Below, piece after piece: positions 8,821 to 16,554 of a stretch of DNA of 64,000 nucleotides (positions within the stretch are counted from its first letter, which is position 1; every line of letters begins with the position of its first letter). A program made the translations under genes and the position numbers. Location of the stretch: positions 434,001-498,000 of the forward strand of contig NZ_AUGS01000001.1 in assembly GCF_000422785.1 (NCBI RefSeq), in the 5' to 3' direction. The stretch comes from Pseudovibrio exalbescens DSM 16456. Its GTDB lineage: Bacteria; Pseudomonadota; Alphaproteobacteria; Rhizobiales; Stappiaceae. Below the pieces are notes generated by a model, which had not been told where the DNA came from, did not search any database, and saw nothing but the letters and a program-made list of their open reading frames with translations.

Positions 8821-9921
8821 ATGAAAAACTCTATTTTGGCGAGCCTTGCAGGCATTACGGCAATTGCGATGTCCAGCACCGCAATGGCGGAGATCGTTAT
8901 TGCAACCGCCGGCCCGATGACCGGTCAGTATGCCTCCTTCGGAGCTCAGATGAAGGCGGGGGCCGAGCAGGCCGTTGCCGACATCAATGCTGCTGGCGGC
9001 ATCAATGGCGAAGAGCTGGTTCTGGAAGTGGGCGATGACGCTTGTGACCCCAAGCAGGCCGTAGCTGTTGCCAACCAGATGGTTGGTAAGGGTGTCGTGT
9101 TCATGGCGGGTCACTTCTGCTCCGGTTCTTCAATTCCGGCCTCTCAGGTCTACGCTGAAGAGGGCATCATTCAGATTACACCGGCTTCGACCAATCCGAA
9201 GTTCACTGATGAGCGTCCGGGGCCGGGTGTCTACCGTGTGTGTGGCCGCGATGACCAGCAGGGTCAGGTAGCGGGTACTACATTGGCTACCGAGTTTGGT
9301 GATAAAAACATCGCCATCATTCACGACAAGACCGCATACGGCAAGGGTCTGGCCGATGCCACCAAGGCAGTGATGAACGCCGCTGGCAAGGAAGAAGCTG
9401 TGTACGAGGCTTACACCGCCGGTGAGAAGGACTATACGGCTCTGGTTTCAAAGCTGAAGTCCGAGAACATCGATGTTCTTTATGTGGGTGGTTACCACAC
9501 AGAAGCTGGCCTCATGAAGCGCCAGATGCAGGATCAGGGCATGGATACGATCCTGATCTCTGGTGATGCTTTGGTAACGGATGAGTATTGGTCGATTACA
9601 GGTCCTGCCGGTGAAGGGACCTTGATGACCTTCTCGCCAGATCCGCGCAAGAATGCCGAAGCTGCTCCGGTTGTGGAGGCCTTGGAAGCGGCAGGTAAAA
9701 CTGCTGAAGGGTATGCGCTTTATACCTATGCGGCCATTCAGGCATGGGCGGAGGCTGTAGAAGCAGCCGGTACCACCGATTACGAAGAAGTGGTGGCCGC
9801 TCTGGATGAGGGCGAGTTCAACACCGTACTCGGCAAGCTGTCCTTTGACGAGAAGGGCGACGTGACCCTGCCAGGTTATGTCTGGTACGAGTGGAAAGAC
9901 GGTCAGTACGACTATCGCTAA
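8821..9921 (+). CDS. livK: Branched-chain amino acid ABC transporter, substrate-binding protein
   Basis: Periplasmic type I binding protein (LivJ/LivK family), 366 residues. A signal peptide spans residues 1-23 with cleavage after STAMA. The mature protein begins EIVIATAGPMTGQYASFG, the usual ligand-pocket start, and a disulfide is expected between the cysteines in DDACDPKQA and GHFCSGSS. A strong AGGGGAG ribosome site precedes the ATG. It follows the liv operon but is separated by a structured 199-base leader, so it may be expressed at a different level. Exact ligand range (Leu/Ile/Val or wider) cannot be read from sequence. Confidence 0.95.
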   Translation: MKNSILASLAGITAIAMSSTAMAEIVIATAGPMTGQYASFGAQMKAGAEQAVADINAAGGINGEELVLEVGDDACDPKQAVAVANQMVGKGVVFMAGHFCSGSSIPASQVYAEEGIIQITPASTNPKFTDERPGPGVYRVCGRDDQQGQVAGTTLATEFGDKNIAIIHDKTAYGKGLADATKAVMNAAGKEEAVYEAYTAGEKDYTALVSKLKSENIDVLYVGGYHTEAGLMKRQMQDQGMDTILISGDALVTDEYWSITGPAGEGTLMTFSPDPRKNAEAAPVVEALEAAGKTAEGYALYTYAAIQAWAEAVEAAGTTDYEEVVAALDEGEFNTVLGKLSFDEKGDVTLPGYVWYEWKDGQYDYR

Positions 9922-9953
9922 GCAACACATTGGACCAAGTGTTGATTGCAATG

Positions 9954-9987
9954 GGCCTCGCAGGAAACTGCGGGGCCTATATTTTTG
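9954..9987 (+). terminator. Rho-independent terminator after livK
   Basis: A 10-bp GC-rich stem (9954-9963 with 9968-9977) capped by a GAAA tetraloop, followed by TATATTTTT. A smaller hairpin at 9923-9942 precedes it. Confidence 0.9.
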
Positions 9988-10105
9988 CCTGTTTCTTCAG
10001 GTTCCATAAACTCTGGCAGTGTTTTTCGGTCACCAAGGTCGTTGCAGCATGCTTGAAATTAGGCAAGGTCCGTTAGGCTGTCTTTCAAAAAGAAGGAGAA
10101 ATCCC

Positions 10106-10588
10106 GTGTGCCGTCTGTCTGTATTCGCTACCCTGTTTTTAATGAGTTGTGGGTTGGCTGTGGCCAGCAGTAACCTGAACGTGCCGACACCCGAAGATCG
10201 AAACGTGCTGCAGGTTTGTTTGGCTGAAGCGGGTATGTCTTTTGCCGGATCAGTTGCGTGTATTGGCAAGGTGTTTTCCGCTTGTCAGGCTAATCCGGAA
10301 AACCAGACATCACTTGGCATGCGGATTTGTGCCTCTCGGGAAACCGAGTTGTGGGATGAAAAGCTGAATGCGGCTTACCAGAGCGCTATGGATGCGCAGC
10401 CCGAGCCTGTTCAAGAACAGTTGCGAGCGACGCAGCGGTTGTGGATTGAGTTTCGAGACCATGACTGCGACGTGCCCATGGTCATTTATGAAGGTGGCAC
10501 GCTTGGCCCCGTAGCCGCGACACAATGCTTGCTACAAGCAACGGCGCTTAGGGCCTTGCAGATGGAAGACTACGCGAGGGTGCCTTGA
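10106..10588 (+). CDS. Exported LprI-type (DUF1311) protein
   Basis: Small periplasmic protein with a C-terminal DUF1311 (lysozyme-inhibitor LprI-like) domain: CASRETELWDEKLNAAYQ, a helix ending RLWIEFRDHDCDV, and a final C-terminal helix. Family members inhibit lysozyme in mycobacteria, but most are uncharacterised. The GTG at 10106 is chosen because AAGGAG lies 7 bases before it and because it begins a signal peptide (CRLSVFATLFLMSCGLAVA). That gives 160 residues. The stop overlaps the TTG start of the next gene. Confidence 0.75.
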   Translation: MCRLSVFATLFLMSCGLAVASSNLNVPTPEDRNVLQVCLAEAGMSFAGSVACIGKVFSACQANPENQTSLGMRICASRETELWDEKLNAAYQSAMDAQPEPVQEQLRATQRLWIEFRDHDCDVPMVIYEGGTLGPVAATQCLLQATALRALQMEDYARVP

Positions 10589-11079
10589 AAAGATTACTCG
10601 GTGTTTTTGTTGGTTTGGGACTGTTGATGGCTGCGCCGGCTTCCGCGTTGGAACTGCCATTTTGCCAGCCTGACGATGACTTGATCCCGATTCCGCGTTG
10701 GGAAGTGGAAGTGGACTCGCAGTACCAGCTCTCGACAGTGCCGCCGGCACAAGAGGGGCGGATTGTTCACCTTCTCTTGTCCTTTCCGGATCTGGATCGC
10801 GATGCCTGTACAGCGTTGTCTGGCGGCAAGAACTTTCTCTACCCGTTTTCTGAGGATGATCCGGAAAGCGCAGACATGGTGATCACCATTCGCGAAGCCC
10901 CCACTTACGGATCACGAGGCTGCATGGTGGATGGCCTCTATGCTTTTGGCGAGTTGGAAGAAGCCGGCGGTGAAGAGGAGGGTGATGGTGCTGGCGTTGT
11001 GCGCTTCCAGCTCCATTTGCAGCCGGATTGGTCAATTCTTGAAAGCGGACGTTTCTGCAAGATGGTACAGGAGGGCTAA
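10585..11079 (+). CDS. Exported four-cysteine protein of unknown function
   Basis: I do not recognise a family. The 164-residue product has a signal peptide (about residues 1-22, cleavage near ASA-LE), four cysteines in the mature part (LPFC, DACTAL, RGCMV, RFCKM) that could form two disulfides, and an acidic low-complexity stretch GELEEAGGEEEGDGAG near residue 130. The start is a TTG inside the stop region of the DUF1311 gene, with GCGAGGG just upstream, so the two genes are probably translationally coupled. The 3' end overlaps the convergent CoxE-type gene by 4 bases. Confidence 0.7.
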   Translation: MKRLLGVFVGLGLLMAAPASALELPFCQPDDDLIPIPRWEVEVDSQYQLSTVPPAQEGRIVHLLLSFPDLDRDACTALSGGKNFLYPFSEDDPESADMVITIREAPTYGSRGCMVDGLYAFGELEEAGGEEEGDGAGVVRFQLHLQPDWSILESGRFCKMVQEG

Positions 11080-12314
11080 GCCACTCGGTGGAGCCATTGT
11101 CTTGGATCATGAGCCCGGTTTGATTTGCCTCGGTCACCAAGGGCTATGCAAAGGTCTGCCACCGCGTCTAGAGAGTGGACAGGGCGAAACTCGTCGACAT
11201 GGGGGAGTAGCGCACGAATGCCGCGCGCCTTGGCTTCGAACTGGTCAAAGCGCAGCAGCGGATTAAGCCAAACCAGTCGGCGGCAGGAACGATGCAGGCG
11301 GTCCATTTCCCACTCCAACATGCTGTCTTCCTGACGTTCAAGTCCGTCCGATATGAAAAGGACAATGGGACCGCCGGAAAGGACGCGCCGTGACCACTTT
11401 CGGTTGAACTCGTAAAGTGCGTGGGCAATTCGGGTGCCGCCGGACCAGTCCGCAACACTATCGGTACAGAGCAAGAAAGCCTCATCGGGATCCTTGCGTG
11501 TCAAGTCGCGTGTGATGTTGGTCAGTCTCGTGCCGAAAAGAAAAGTCTGGACACGTCTTTTTTCAGAGAGCGCATGGAGGAAATGCAGGAGCACCCTTGT
11601 GTACTGGCTCATGGATCCGGAAATGTCACAAAGAGCGACAATTGGTGGATGCTGTTCGGCTCTCTTGCGGTGGCGCAAGTCGATCACGTTACCGCCCGCC
11701 CGCAGAGAGGCGCGCAAGGTGCGACGTGGATCAATCCTGCCTCTGCCGGCGGGAACCAAACGGCGGGTGGCAACCTTATCCAAGGGTAGTTGTATGGACT
11801 GAAGAGCGCGACGGGCTTGCGCAATCTCCGTTGCCGTCATCTGGGCGAAGTCCTTCTTTTGCAAGACCTCTCGTTCCGACACGGTAAACCGGGCGTCCAC
11901 TTCGACCTGAGGCCGGGTTTCTGCGGCTTCTCGTTTTCGATTGGTTTCGAATGCCTGAGAAAGTCGCGTTTGACCCACCTTGGGTTTTTCAGGTTCCTTA
12001 GGGCCGGCGGGGGCTACCGGTGACAGAATGGACAGCAATTTTTCAACCAGCCCGTGGGTTTTCCAATAGATGCGGAAGGCTTCATCGAAAACGGGTTGTT
12101 GTTCGTGTTTGTTTACGAATACCGCATGCAGGGTCCAATAGAGATCGTCACGGTTGCGCAGGCCCGAAATAACAACCGCTTCGACAGCTTCAACCACGCT
12201 GGCCGGGCCGATGGGAAGGCCGGCTTTGCGGAGGGTGCGGGCGAAGTGGACGATGTTTTCGGTAATTTTGCCGCGCGATGCTTCCGACAAATGCGTGTCT
12301 TGGCCTGTGTTCAT
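11076..12314 (-). CDS. VWA-domain protein of the CoxE family
   Basis: 412 residues. The N-terminal part is helical (VHFARTLRKAGLPIGPASV); the C-terminal half is a von Willebrand A domain with an intact metal site: VALCDISGSMSQY (DxSxS), and a later GGTRIAHAL threonine. In Oligotropha, CoxE works with the MoxR-type ATPase CoxD in maturing the copper-molybdenum site of CO dehydrogenase, but most such pairs sit elsewhere and have unknown clients. Here it overlaps the MoxR gene by 4 bases and no cox genes are in view. Acts in the cytoplasm. Confidence 0.9.
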   Translation of the reverse strand: MNTGQDTHLSEASRGKITENIVHFARTLRKAGLPIGPASVVEAVEAVVISGLRNRDDLYWTLHAVFVNKHEQQPVFDEAFRIYWKTHGLVEKLLSILSPVAPAGPKEPEKPKVGQTRLSQAFETNRKREAAETRPQVEVDARFTVSEREVLQKKDFAQMTATEIAQARRALQSIQLPLDKVATRRLVPAGRGRIDPRRTLRASLRAGGNVIDLRHRKRAEQHPPIVALCDISGSMSQYTRVLLHFLHALSEKRRVQTFLFGTRLTNITRDLTRKDPDEAFLLCTDSVADWSGGTRIAHALYEFNRKWSRRVLSGGPIVLFISDGLERQEDSMLEWEMDRLHRSCRRLVWLNPLLRFDQFEAKARGIRALLPHVDEFRPVHSLDAVADLCIALGDRGKSNRAHDPRQWLHRVA

Positions 12315-13264
12315 CTGGATAGTGGCCCTGTTTGCGGCGACTGACCTTGGGCGAACAAATCCTGTCGCAGGGACTCGACTATCTCATGAGCGCGGGAGCC
12401 TTTGATACGATCAATATCCTCCTGATACTTGAGCAACGTCCCCAAGGTATCCGTCACCATTTCCGGATCGAGTGCGACTTCGTTGAGTTCGGTCAGAGCG
12501 GTGGCCCAGTCCAGCGTCTCGGCCACACCGGGTTGTTTGAACAGATCTTCGTTGTTTCGCAGATGCTGAACGAAGGCAACCACCTCTTGGGCCAGTTGCT
12601 CAGCGGCACCCGGCACCTTGCGTGCTACGATTTCCAATTCCCGCTCGGCGGTTGGATAGTCCAGCCAATGATACAGGCACCGCCGCTTCAGAGCGTCGTG
12701 GATCTCTCGGGTCCGGTTGGTGGTGATGATGGTAATCGGAGGCTCACCTGCCTTGATCGTACCCAGTTCCGGGATGGTTACCTGATTATCCGCAAGGACT
12801 TCCAGAAGAAAGGCTTCAAAGGCTTCATCAGAACGGTCCAACTCGTCAATCAGGAAGATCGGAGCGCCTGCACTGCTTGTCTCCAATGCCTGTAGGACAG
12901 GGCGTCTTATGAGAAAACGCTGGGAGAAAACGGAGTTTGCCAGAGCCTCGCGCGATACATTCCCTTCTGCCTCTGCGAGGCGGATTTCGATCATTTGCGC
13001 GGCATAGTTCCATTCATAGACCGCAGTCGAAATATCCAGACCCTCATAGCACTGGAGCCGTACCAGTGGCCGGTCCAGACTTGCCGCCAGAACCTTTGCG
13101 ATCTCGGTTTTGCCAACTCCCGCTTCGCCCTCTAAAAACAGAGGACGTCCCATGCGCAAGGCCAAATGCAACACAGTGGCCAGCGAACGATCAGCTACGT
13201 AGCCTGCGCTGTCCAACAGGCCTTGCGTTTCTTCTATGGATTTTGGCAGTTCGCCGCTGGTCAT
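12311..13264 (-). CDS. MoxR family AAA+ ATPase
   Basis: AAA+ chaperone-type ATPase that remodels a client together with the VWA protein encoded next. Walker A is GEAGVGKTE, Walker B FLIDELDRSDEAFEAFLLE, sensor 1 IITTNRTRE, and a second lid domain follows. The frame is open to 13297, but GGGGGG lies 7 bases before the ATG at 13264 (protein beginning MTSGELPKS), so that start is preferred and gives 317 residues. With its partner it forms the commonest arrangement for this family, ATPase first. Confidence 0.92.
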   Translation of the reverse strand: MTSGELPKSIEETQGLLDSAGYVADRSLATVLHLALRMGRPLFLEGEAGVGKTEIAKVLAASLDRPLVRLQCYEGLDISTAVYEWNYAAQMIEIRLAEAEGNVSREALANSVFSQRFLIRRPVLQALETSSAGAPIFLIDELDRSDEAFEAFLLEVLADNQVTIPELGTIKAGEPPITIITTNRTREIHDALKRRCLYHWLDYPTAERELEIVARKVPGAAEQLAQEVVAFVQHLRNNEDLFKQPGVAETLDWATALTELNEVALDPEMVTDTLGTLLKYQEDIDRIKGSRAHEIVESLRQDLFAQGQSPQTGPLSR

Positions 13265-13352
13265 CGGCATTCCCCCCGGTTTGGCTGAGACCTTCATGAG
13301 GCATCATACGAAGATCTGCGTATTTTTCCAGTGGGGCTTTGGCGCTGTGAGA

Positions 13353-14174
13353 CTATCTGCGGTGTTCTATGCTGAGGCCTTTGCCATGGCGCATCACTGC
13401 CGTTGCCTGCTCGGTGAAGTCTTCACCCTGTCCTTTGTGAAGGGTGAAGCCGGGCAGGAGGCGCAGACCCGATTTGCTCTGGCAGGTTGCTCGTATGATT
13501 ACCCGAGTGGCGGCACTTGTCGCGGTTGGGCGCAGCGGAATGACATCAATCGCGCCGAAGCGTCCTTGCATTGTATCCAGAAGATCATGCAGGCCGTCCG
13601 CGCGGAAAATCACCGTCAGTGATCCGCCTTCTTTCAACAAGTCTTTTGCAGTGCGCATCCAGGGTTCCAGTCCACGTTCGTCCAGTGCGTGGGCGGGTGC
13701 GCGGTCCTTCTGCGGCGTGACCCGGAAACGGCTACTATCATAGTATGGCGGGTTCATTATGACGTGATCGGCCTGCAAGGGATGCAAGCCATTTGCATGG
13801 CGCAGACTGCCCTTCGCCGTGATGTCGGCCTCAAGAATGCGCACGCGGTTTGCGAAACTCTTGTTCTCTGAAAGTCTCAAGCCACGCCGGGCCAATTCTG
13901 CCACAACCGGATCCAGTTCCACTCCGGTTACGGTGATTTGGGGAAGGCGCCACGCCGCACAAAATGCAGCAGAGCCCACACCTGTTCCCAAATCCATCAC
14001 ATGCCCTGTTGTGGTGTCGGGCAGGCAAGCGGCGAGGTACACCGCGTCCAAGCCTGCCCTGTGTCGCCCCTTGGCCGGCTGTTCGATCATCACCTTGCCA
14101 TCCAGAAACTTGTCCAGGGTGGTGGCTGGCAGGTCGATATTTGAGGTTGCAGATGTGGGCGTGATGTCGTTCAT
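13353..14174 (-). CDS. TrmN6-like tRNA1(Val) adenine-N6 methyltransferase
   Basis: SAM-dependent methyltransferase of COG4123. The SAM site is HVMDLGTGVGSAAFCAA, followed by the acidic TGVELD, and the amino-methylase motif is MNPPYYDSS. E. coli TrmN6 modifies A37 of tRNA1(Val); whether this protein has the same target is inference. 273 residues. It follows DUF2007 by 10 bases on the same strand, an order I know from other Hyphomicrobiales. Confidence 0.85.
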   Translation of the reverse strand: MNDITPTSATSNIDLPATTLDKFLDGKVMIEQPAKGRHRAGLDAVYLAACLPDTTTGHVMDLGTGVGSAAFCAAWRLPQITVTGVELDPVVAELARRGLRLSENKSFANRVRILEADITAKGSLRHANGLHPLQADHVIMNPPYYDSSRFRVTPQKDRAPAHALDERGLEPWMRTAKDLLKEGGSLTVIFRADGLHDLLDTMQGRFGAIDVIPLRPTATSAATRVIIRATCQSKSGLRLLPGFTLHKGQGEDFTEQATAVMRHGKGLSIEHRR

Positions 14175-14184
14175 GGCGCGGATT

Positions 14185-14406
14185 TCAGCGTTTCAGTTCG
14201 TTCTCTAGACCAGCGTCGATCAGCAACTGTTTGGCGCGGTCAATCTCGTCGGCATCTACCAGAATTCGGCGGGGCAGGAAACCCAGAGACCCCTCCATGA
14301 TGCTCATGTTCGTATCTGCTACGAAATAATGAATCTCTTCCTCTGTCAGGAGAGCTTCGACGAATGAAATGGTCACTGCGTTGTTGGTTCTCAGTAGTTC
14401 TTCCAC
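14185..14406 (-). CDS. DUF2007 protein
   Basis: 73 residues. Small alpha/beta domain (MEELLRTNNAVTISFVEALL, then PRRILVDADEIDRAKQLL) of the DUF2007 or 'putative signal transducing protein' family. No biochemical role is known to me. First gene of a two-gene unit with the methyltransferase and divergent from the polyprenyl synthase. Confidence 0.85.
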   Translation of the reverse strand: MEELLRTNNAVTISFVEALLTEEEIHYFVADTNMSIMEGSLGFLPRRILVDADEIDRAKQLLIDAGLENELKR

Positions 14407-14569
14407 GTCAGCTTCCCTCCCGATCTCAATTATGAGGTGTGCATTTGTCCACTTGTGGCCCTTTGATGTGGTTTAACCTAGGAACAGATGCGGCCAATTT
14501 GCGTTCTTGTCTTGCCGAAGTTGGTTCTCAGACCTATTGTCCCCCGAAAGAAAACGGAGAGGGCAACCC

Positions 14570-15583
14570 GTGGGCGTCGTACAGTTGCAAGATAACCTTA
14601 AACAACCGGCCAGCATACAAACGCTTGTCGATCTTGTCTCGCAGGATATGGCCAAGGTCAATGACCTGATCCTGTCCAAAGCCGGATCCAATGTGGAACT
14701 GATCCCTGAAATTTCGAGACATCTGATCGATTCTGGCGGCAAGCGGTTGCGTCCAATGTTGACGCTCGCCTTCGCCAAGATGTTCGACTATCAGGGTGAT
14801 GGGCATATCATTCTGGCAGCGTCCGTTGAGTTCATGCACACCGCAACTCTGCTCCATGATGATGTAGTGGATGAGAGTGACATGCGCCGTGGCAAGCTGG
14901 CTGCGCGCAAGCTGTGGGGCAATCAGGCCAGTGTTCTGGTCGGCGACTACTTGCTTGGCCAAGCTTTCAAGATGATGGTGGATGTGGGCTCGCTCGAAGC
15001 CCTGCGTATCCTCTCGGAGGCTTCTGCAGTGATTGCGGAAGGTGAGGTATTGCAGTTGGGGGCGTCTCAGAACACGTCAACCAATGAAGCGCAATACATG
15101 CAGATCATTGAAGCGAAAACGGCTGCGCTTTTTGCAGCTGCCTCTGAGGTCAGTCCTGAAGTGTCAGGCCAATCGGATGCAGTCCGGGCTGCTGCGCGGA
15201 AATTCGGTATGGATCTTGGACTGGCGTTTCAGTTGGTAGATGACGCGCTGGATTATGGCGGTTCGGCCAAGGATTTGGGCAAGGATGTGGGAGATGATTT
15301 CCACGAAGGTAAAATCACCTTGCCGATCATTTATGCTCTGGCACGTGGTACGGATGAGGATCGCGCCTTCTGGAAGCGCACGCTGGAAGACGGCCAAATC
15401 GAAGATGGAGACCTGGATCACGCTATCAGTCTTCTGCGCAGCACCGGTGCTCTGGACGATACCATTCAGCGGGCCCGAGACTTCGGCGCCTCGGCTATTG
15501 AAGCTCTGGCATCATTGCCAGATGGTCCGTGCAAGGATGCCTTGCGCGAAAGCGTTGAATTCTGCATTCAGCGCGTAACGTGA
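14570..15583 (+). CDS. ispB: Long-chain polyprenyl (octa-/decaprenyl) diphosphate synthase
   Basis: Makes the all-trans side chain for ubiquinone from farnesyl and isopentenyl diphosphate. The first Asp-rich motif LLHDDVVDES and the second, LVDDALDYGG, are intact, as is GGKRLRP near residue 50. The open frame begins at 14507, but GGAGAGGG followed 6 bases later by GTG at 14570 gives the usual N-terminus and 337 residues. Product length (C40, C45 or C50) cannot be told. Convergent with ispE. Confidence 0.93.
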   Translation: MGVVQLQDNLKQPASIQTLVDLVSQDMAKVNDLILSKAGSNVELIPEISRHLIDSGGKRLRPMLTLAFAKMFDYQGDGHIILAASVEFMHTATLLHDDVVDESDMRRGKLAARKLWGNQASVLVGDYLLGQAFKMMVDVGSLEALRILSEASAVIAEGEVLQLGASQNTSTNEAQYMQIIEAKTAALFAAASEVSPEVSGQSDAVRAAARKFGMDLGLAFQLVDDALDYGGSAKDLGKDVGDDFHEGKITLPIIYALARGTDEDRAFWKRTLEDGQIEDGDLDHAISLLRSTGALDDTIQRARDFGASAIEALASLPDGPCKDALRESVEFCIQRVT

Positions 15584-15623
15584 TCCGTTGGATGTACCTG
15601 TTAATAATTGAGAGCTAAATGTA

Positions 15624-15643
15624 ACGGGGCCGAATGGCCCCGT
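15624..15643. terminator. Hairpin between convergent ispB and ispE
   Basis: Perfect 8-bp stem ACGGGGCC/GGCCCCGT with loop GAAT, centred between the two stops. The trailing bases on both strands are AT-rich but lack a proper T run, so termination strength is uncertain. Confidence 0.55.
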
Positions 15644-15645
15644 AT

Positions 15646-16554
15646 TCAATAGCAGGCGGCCTGTACCCACCAGCCGGGCCTGTGCTCCTTGATGCGTTCC
15701 GCCACTGCTTGCGCGTCGCTCAGCGTCGCACATAGAGCAAAACATGTAGGTCCGGAACCGGACATACGCGCCAGAAGCGTCTCCCATTGGGTGTCCAATA
15801 GAGAAATAACCTCAGCTATCTCCGGAACCATTGATTGGGCTGGGGCCTGCAAGTCATTGCGGCAGCCCTTAAGCCAGTTGGCAAAGTTCTGAATGCCGGT
15901 CCACTTTTCAGGCAGGGCAGGCAGTGGGCTGTTGTTCTTCTTGGCTAGTGCCTTGAAAACATCCGGTGTTTCCAGCTTGACGCCCGGATTGACCAGTACA
16001 ATGGCTCCTTTTGGAAAGGGCGGGGTGGTTTCGATTTGTTCACCGATCCCTCGTACGCGACTGTGCTTCTCGGTGAAGCACATGGGTACATCCGCCCCGA
16101 GACGCAGTGCCAGCTTTTCAAGGTTGTGACTGGAAGGGTGTACGTCCCACAGCCGTCCCAATGCTCGCAGCGTAGCGGCTGCATCAGCAGAGCCACCGCC
16201 TATACCGGCCGCGATGGGCAAGCGTTTTTCAAGTTCGATGCGGGCGGAACGATTGCCCGGCACGCTTTCGGCCATGAGCCATGCAGCCTTCATGGCAAGG
16301 TTTGCCGATGTGTTTGAGCCCAAGCCCGACGCAAATGGGCCGGACACATGTAGGGCCATGTCGTCCGCCGGTGTCAGCCTCAGTTCGTCGCCGTATTCAG
16401 GAAATACAACCAGGCTATCCAGCGTATGGTAGCCATCGTCCCGTTGACCTGTGACATGCAGCGCCAGATTGACTTTGGCGCGCGCCATTTCCACCACTGG
16501 AGAGGCGATGTCTATGGGCTTGGAAGAAAAACCCGTTGCACTATCAGCGTTCAT
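15646..16554 (-). CDS. ispE: 4-diphosphocytidyl-2-C-methyl-D-erythritol kinase
   Basis: GHMP-family kinase of the non-mevalonate isoprenoid pathway; phosphorylates the 2-hydroxyl of CDP-methylerythritol using ATP. Motifs: AKVNLALHVTGQRDDGYH at the N-terminus, glycine-rich ATP loop PIAAGIGGGSADAAATL, and C-terminal MSGSGPTCFAL. 302 residues, slightly longer than E. coli IspE. It starts inside the end of the upstream TPR gene (11-base overlap), so the two are likely co-translated. Confidence 0.95.
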   Translation of the reverse strand: MNADSATGFSSKPIDIASPVVEMARAKVNLALHVTGQRDDGYHTLDSLVVFPEYGDELRLTPADDMALHVSGPFASGLGSNTSANLAMKAAWLMAESVPGNRSARIELEKRLPIAAGIGGGSADAAATLRALGRLWDVHPSSHNLEKLALRLGADVPMCFTEKHSRVRGIGEQIETTPPFPKGAIVLVNPGVKLETPDVFKALAKKNNSPLPALPEKWTGIQNFANWLKGCRNDLQAPAQSMVPEIAEVISLLDTQWETLLARMSGSGPTCFALCATLSDAQAVAERIKEHRPGWWVQAACY

